Source: Thiohalocapsa marina
Lineage (GTDB): Bacteria > Pseudomonadota > Gammaproteobacteria > Chromatiales > Chromatiaceae
Assembly (NCBI RefSeq): GCF_008632335.1
Contig: NZ_VWXX01000001.1
Span: 269,290-333,289, forward strand
DNA length: 64,000 nucleotides
Reading direction: 5' to 3'
Numbering within the stretch: position 1 is the first letter of the stretch; every line of letters starts with the position of its first letter. Both the position numbers and the translations under genes were made by a program. A model generated the notes under the pieces. That model did no database searches, was not told where the DNA came from, and was given only the letters and a program-made list of their open reading frames with translations. Shown here one piece after another: positions 62,930-64,000 of this stretch.

Positions 62930-64000
62930 GAACGCGCCGGCTGGCGATCCTGGAAAGGCCTCCGACTCAATTGCCGGAGTGAAGTGATCCCCTTCGCATC
63001 TTTTTTCGTCGTTGAGCCAAATTCCAATGTCCTCTGAACTTCCCTTGCAATATCTTAGTCCCTTTAACTCGTCGATCGTCGGTACCCGCCAGTCCCGATA
63101 ACCCGCATACCCGCCCGATCGGTTCAGCGATTGGGCTGCCGCGAGCGCTGACTTCCAATCCAGCTTCTGGGCTTCGCCTTGACAGGTCGACTTGCTCAAG
63201 TTCTGCCCAAACGCGCATCGCATCCATTGCAGCCCGGTCCGAATATCCATGACAGTACCATCGCCCAAATCGTGATAACGACCTGCTATCAGGTCCACTG
63301 GCGGTACGGCAGAATCTCCCGTGTGCTTCTGCGCCCTGGGTTCATGCGAATGGTTTGTTCGCGCTGGTATTGGCGCGCTCGTGTCTGGCACCTCGGCGCG
63401 CCTCTTCGGTCCATGCGCCGGACGTCTCAATACCTTCTGCAACGTCTGTACGCTCTGCGGCCGTGCTTCAGGGGCCATGGCTAGCGCGGCGCTTAGTGCA
63501 TCGCCCAATTCTTGGGAGACGCCGAATCCTGTTGCCGACTTGAGCTCGTCGTCCATGATTCGGTCCGTGGCTTCCGGCGGCACTTCTCCCGTGACGGCCT
63601 GGTACAGCACCGCAGCGGCCGCGTAGATGTCGGTCCATGGCCCTTGCTTGCCTTTACGCGAGTACTGCTCAAGAGGGGCATAGCCCGCGCTGATCACCAC
63701 CGACATCGAGCGGCTGCGCTCACCCATCGCCTGGCGCGCCGCACCGAAGTCGAGCAGGATCGGGCGCACGCCGCCCACATCGGTCTTAGCCAGATAGATG
63801 TTCTGCGGCTTCACATCACGGTGCAGGAAGCCCTTGGCATGCACCGCGCGCAGTCCATCCAGGATAGGCAGCATCAACTGGACGGCCGTCTCTTCCGGCA
63901 CCCGTCCGCCTTGCTGCTCCAGATACTCGGCGAAGGACAGGCCCTCGTAGTAGTCCATCACCAGATAGGCCGTGCCGTTGGCCTCGAAGAACTGGCGCAC
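62804..64000 (-). CDS. Ser/Thr kinase K3 with DUF1566/C-lectin-like variable C-terminus, 5' end outside window
   Basis: 398 residues visible; the N-terminal zinc ribbon and Gly loop lie beyond the window. FLHRDVKPQNIYLAK and LLDFGAARQAMGERSRSMSV are identical to K1. The linker is shorter in similarity, and the DUF1566 domain (DGTVMDIRTGLQWMRC, GYAGYRDWRVPTIDELKGLR) carries an extra 27-residue insert (GSSEDIGIWLNDEKRCEGDH region) before the variable segment AFWSSSPSTSYSGNAW. It is probably a duplicate of K1 whose C-terminus has been separately diversified. Confidence 0.88.
   Translation of the reverse strand: MRQFFEANGTAYLVMDYYEGLSFAEYLEQQGGRVPEETAVQLMLPILDGLRAVHAKGFLHRDVKPQNIYLAKTDVGGVRPILLDFGAARQAMGERSRSMSVVISAGYAPLEQYSRKGKQGPWTDIYAAAAVLYQAVTGEVPPEATDRIMDDELKSATGFGVSQELGDALSAALAMAPEARPQSVQTLQKVLRRPAHGPKRRAEVPDTSAPIPARTNHSHEPRAQKHTGDSAVPPVDLIAGRYHDLGDGTVMDIRTGLQWMRCAFGQNLSKSTCQGEAQKLDWKSALAAAQSLNRSGGYAGYRDWRVPTIDELKGLRYCKGSSEDIGIWLNDEKRCEGDHFTPAIESEAFPGSPAGAFWSSSPSTSYSGNAWYVHFYCGDVYYHNKYSLDCVRLVRGGQ

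Overview
The window is high-GC chromosomal DNA from a gammaproteobacterium. Housekeeping synteny (rimP-nusA-infB-rbfA-truB-rpsO-pnp; pncC-recA-recX-alaS-lysC-csrA-tRNA-Ser-tRNA-Lys) and the kinds of accessory genes suggest the Chromatiales, probably a purple sulfur bacterium (Chromatiaceae). That placement is inference; no photosynthesis gene is present to prove it.

Layout. (1) 1-20433 is ordinary core genome: the 3' part of pcm, PBP1A, a TetR regulator, the transcription/translation operon on the minus strand, then the recA-to-csrA block on the plus strand, ending in two tRNA genes. (2) 20434-26411 is a transition zone just past tRNA-Lys: a decapitated lexA fragment, a lytic transglycosylase, a DUF1845/AcaB-like gene typical of integrative conjugative elements (ICEs), and a run of small housekeeping genes (TauE/SafE, YjbQ, TrmO-like, HMCES/YedK). 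(3) 26412-33763 is a two-gene operon of conflict-system type: a nucleoside phosphorylase with a short C-terminal adaptor, and a 2089-residue TPR/PIN-like giant that begins with the same adaptor. (4) 34547-40595 is mixed: DUF123 nuclease, a frameshifted acetoacetate decarboxylase, DUF333, RecD2, and two PIN/ribbon-helix-helix toxin-antitoxin modules, one broken. (5) 40617-54513 is a minus-strand F-type conjugation operon, traL-E-K-B-dsbC-V(split)-A-RRXRR-C-trbI-traF-trbC/W-U-N. TraF(MPF)/H/G, TraD and TraI are absent. (6) 54819-64000 is a signalling island: a PH-domain protein, three zinc-ribbon Ser/Thr kinases, a PP2C phosphatase, a von Willebrand A protein, a YfaP-like protein and a trypsin-FHA protease.

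The most exciting signal is in (6). Two of the kinases (55584-57092 and 62804-64000+) end in a DUF1566/C-type-lectin-like domain. Their last 41 codons are identical codon for codon at framework positions but scrambled at 14 positions, and most of the base differences involve adenine on the coding strand. Similarity also continues past the stop codon. This is the expected footprint of a diversity-generating retroelement (DGR). No reverse transcriptase or template repeat lies in the window, so the element should be sought beyond 64000 or elsewhere in the genome. Read together, kinase + PP2C + vWA + FHA-protease looks like a TerY-P-like phosphosignalling conflict system whose sensor domain is hypermutated. 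The adaptor-linked phosphorylase/TPR-PIN pair in (3) is a second, separate candidate defence system.
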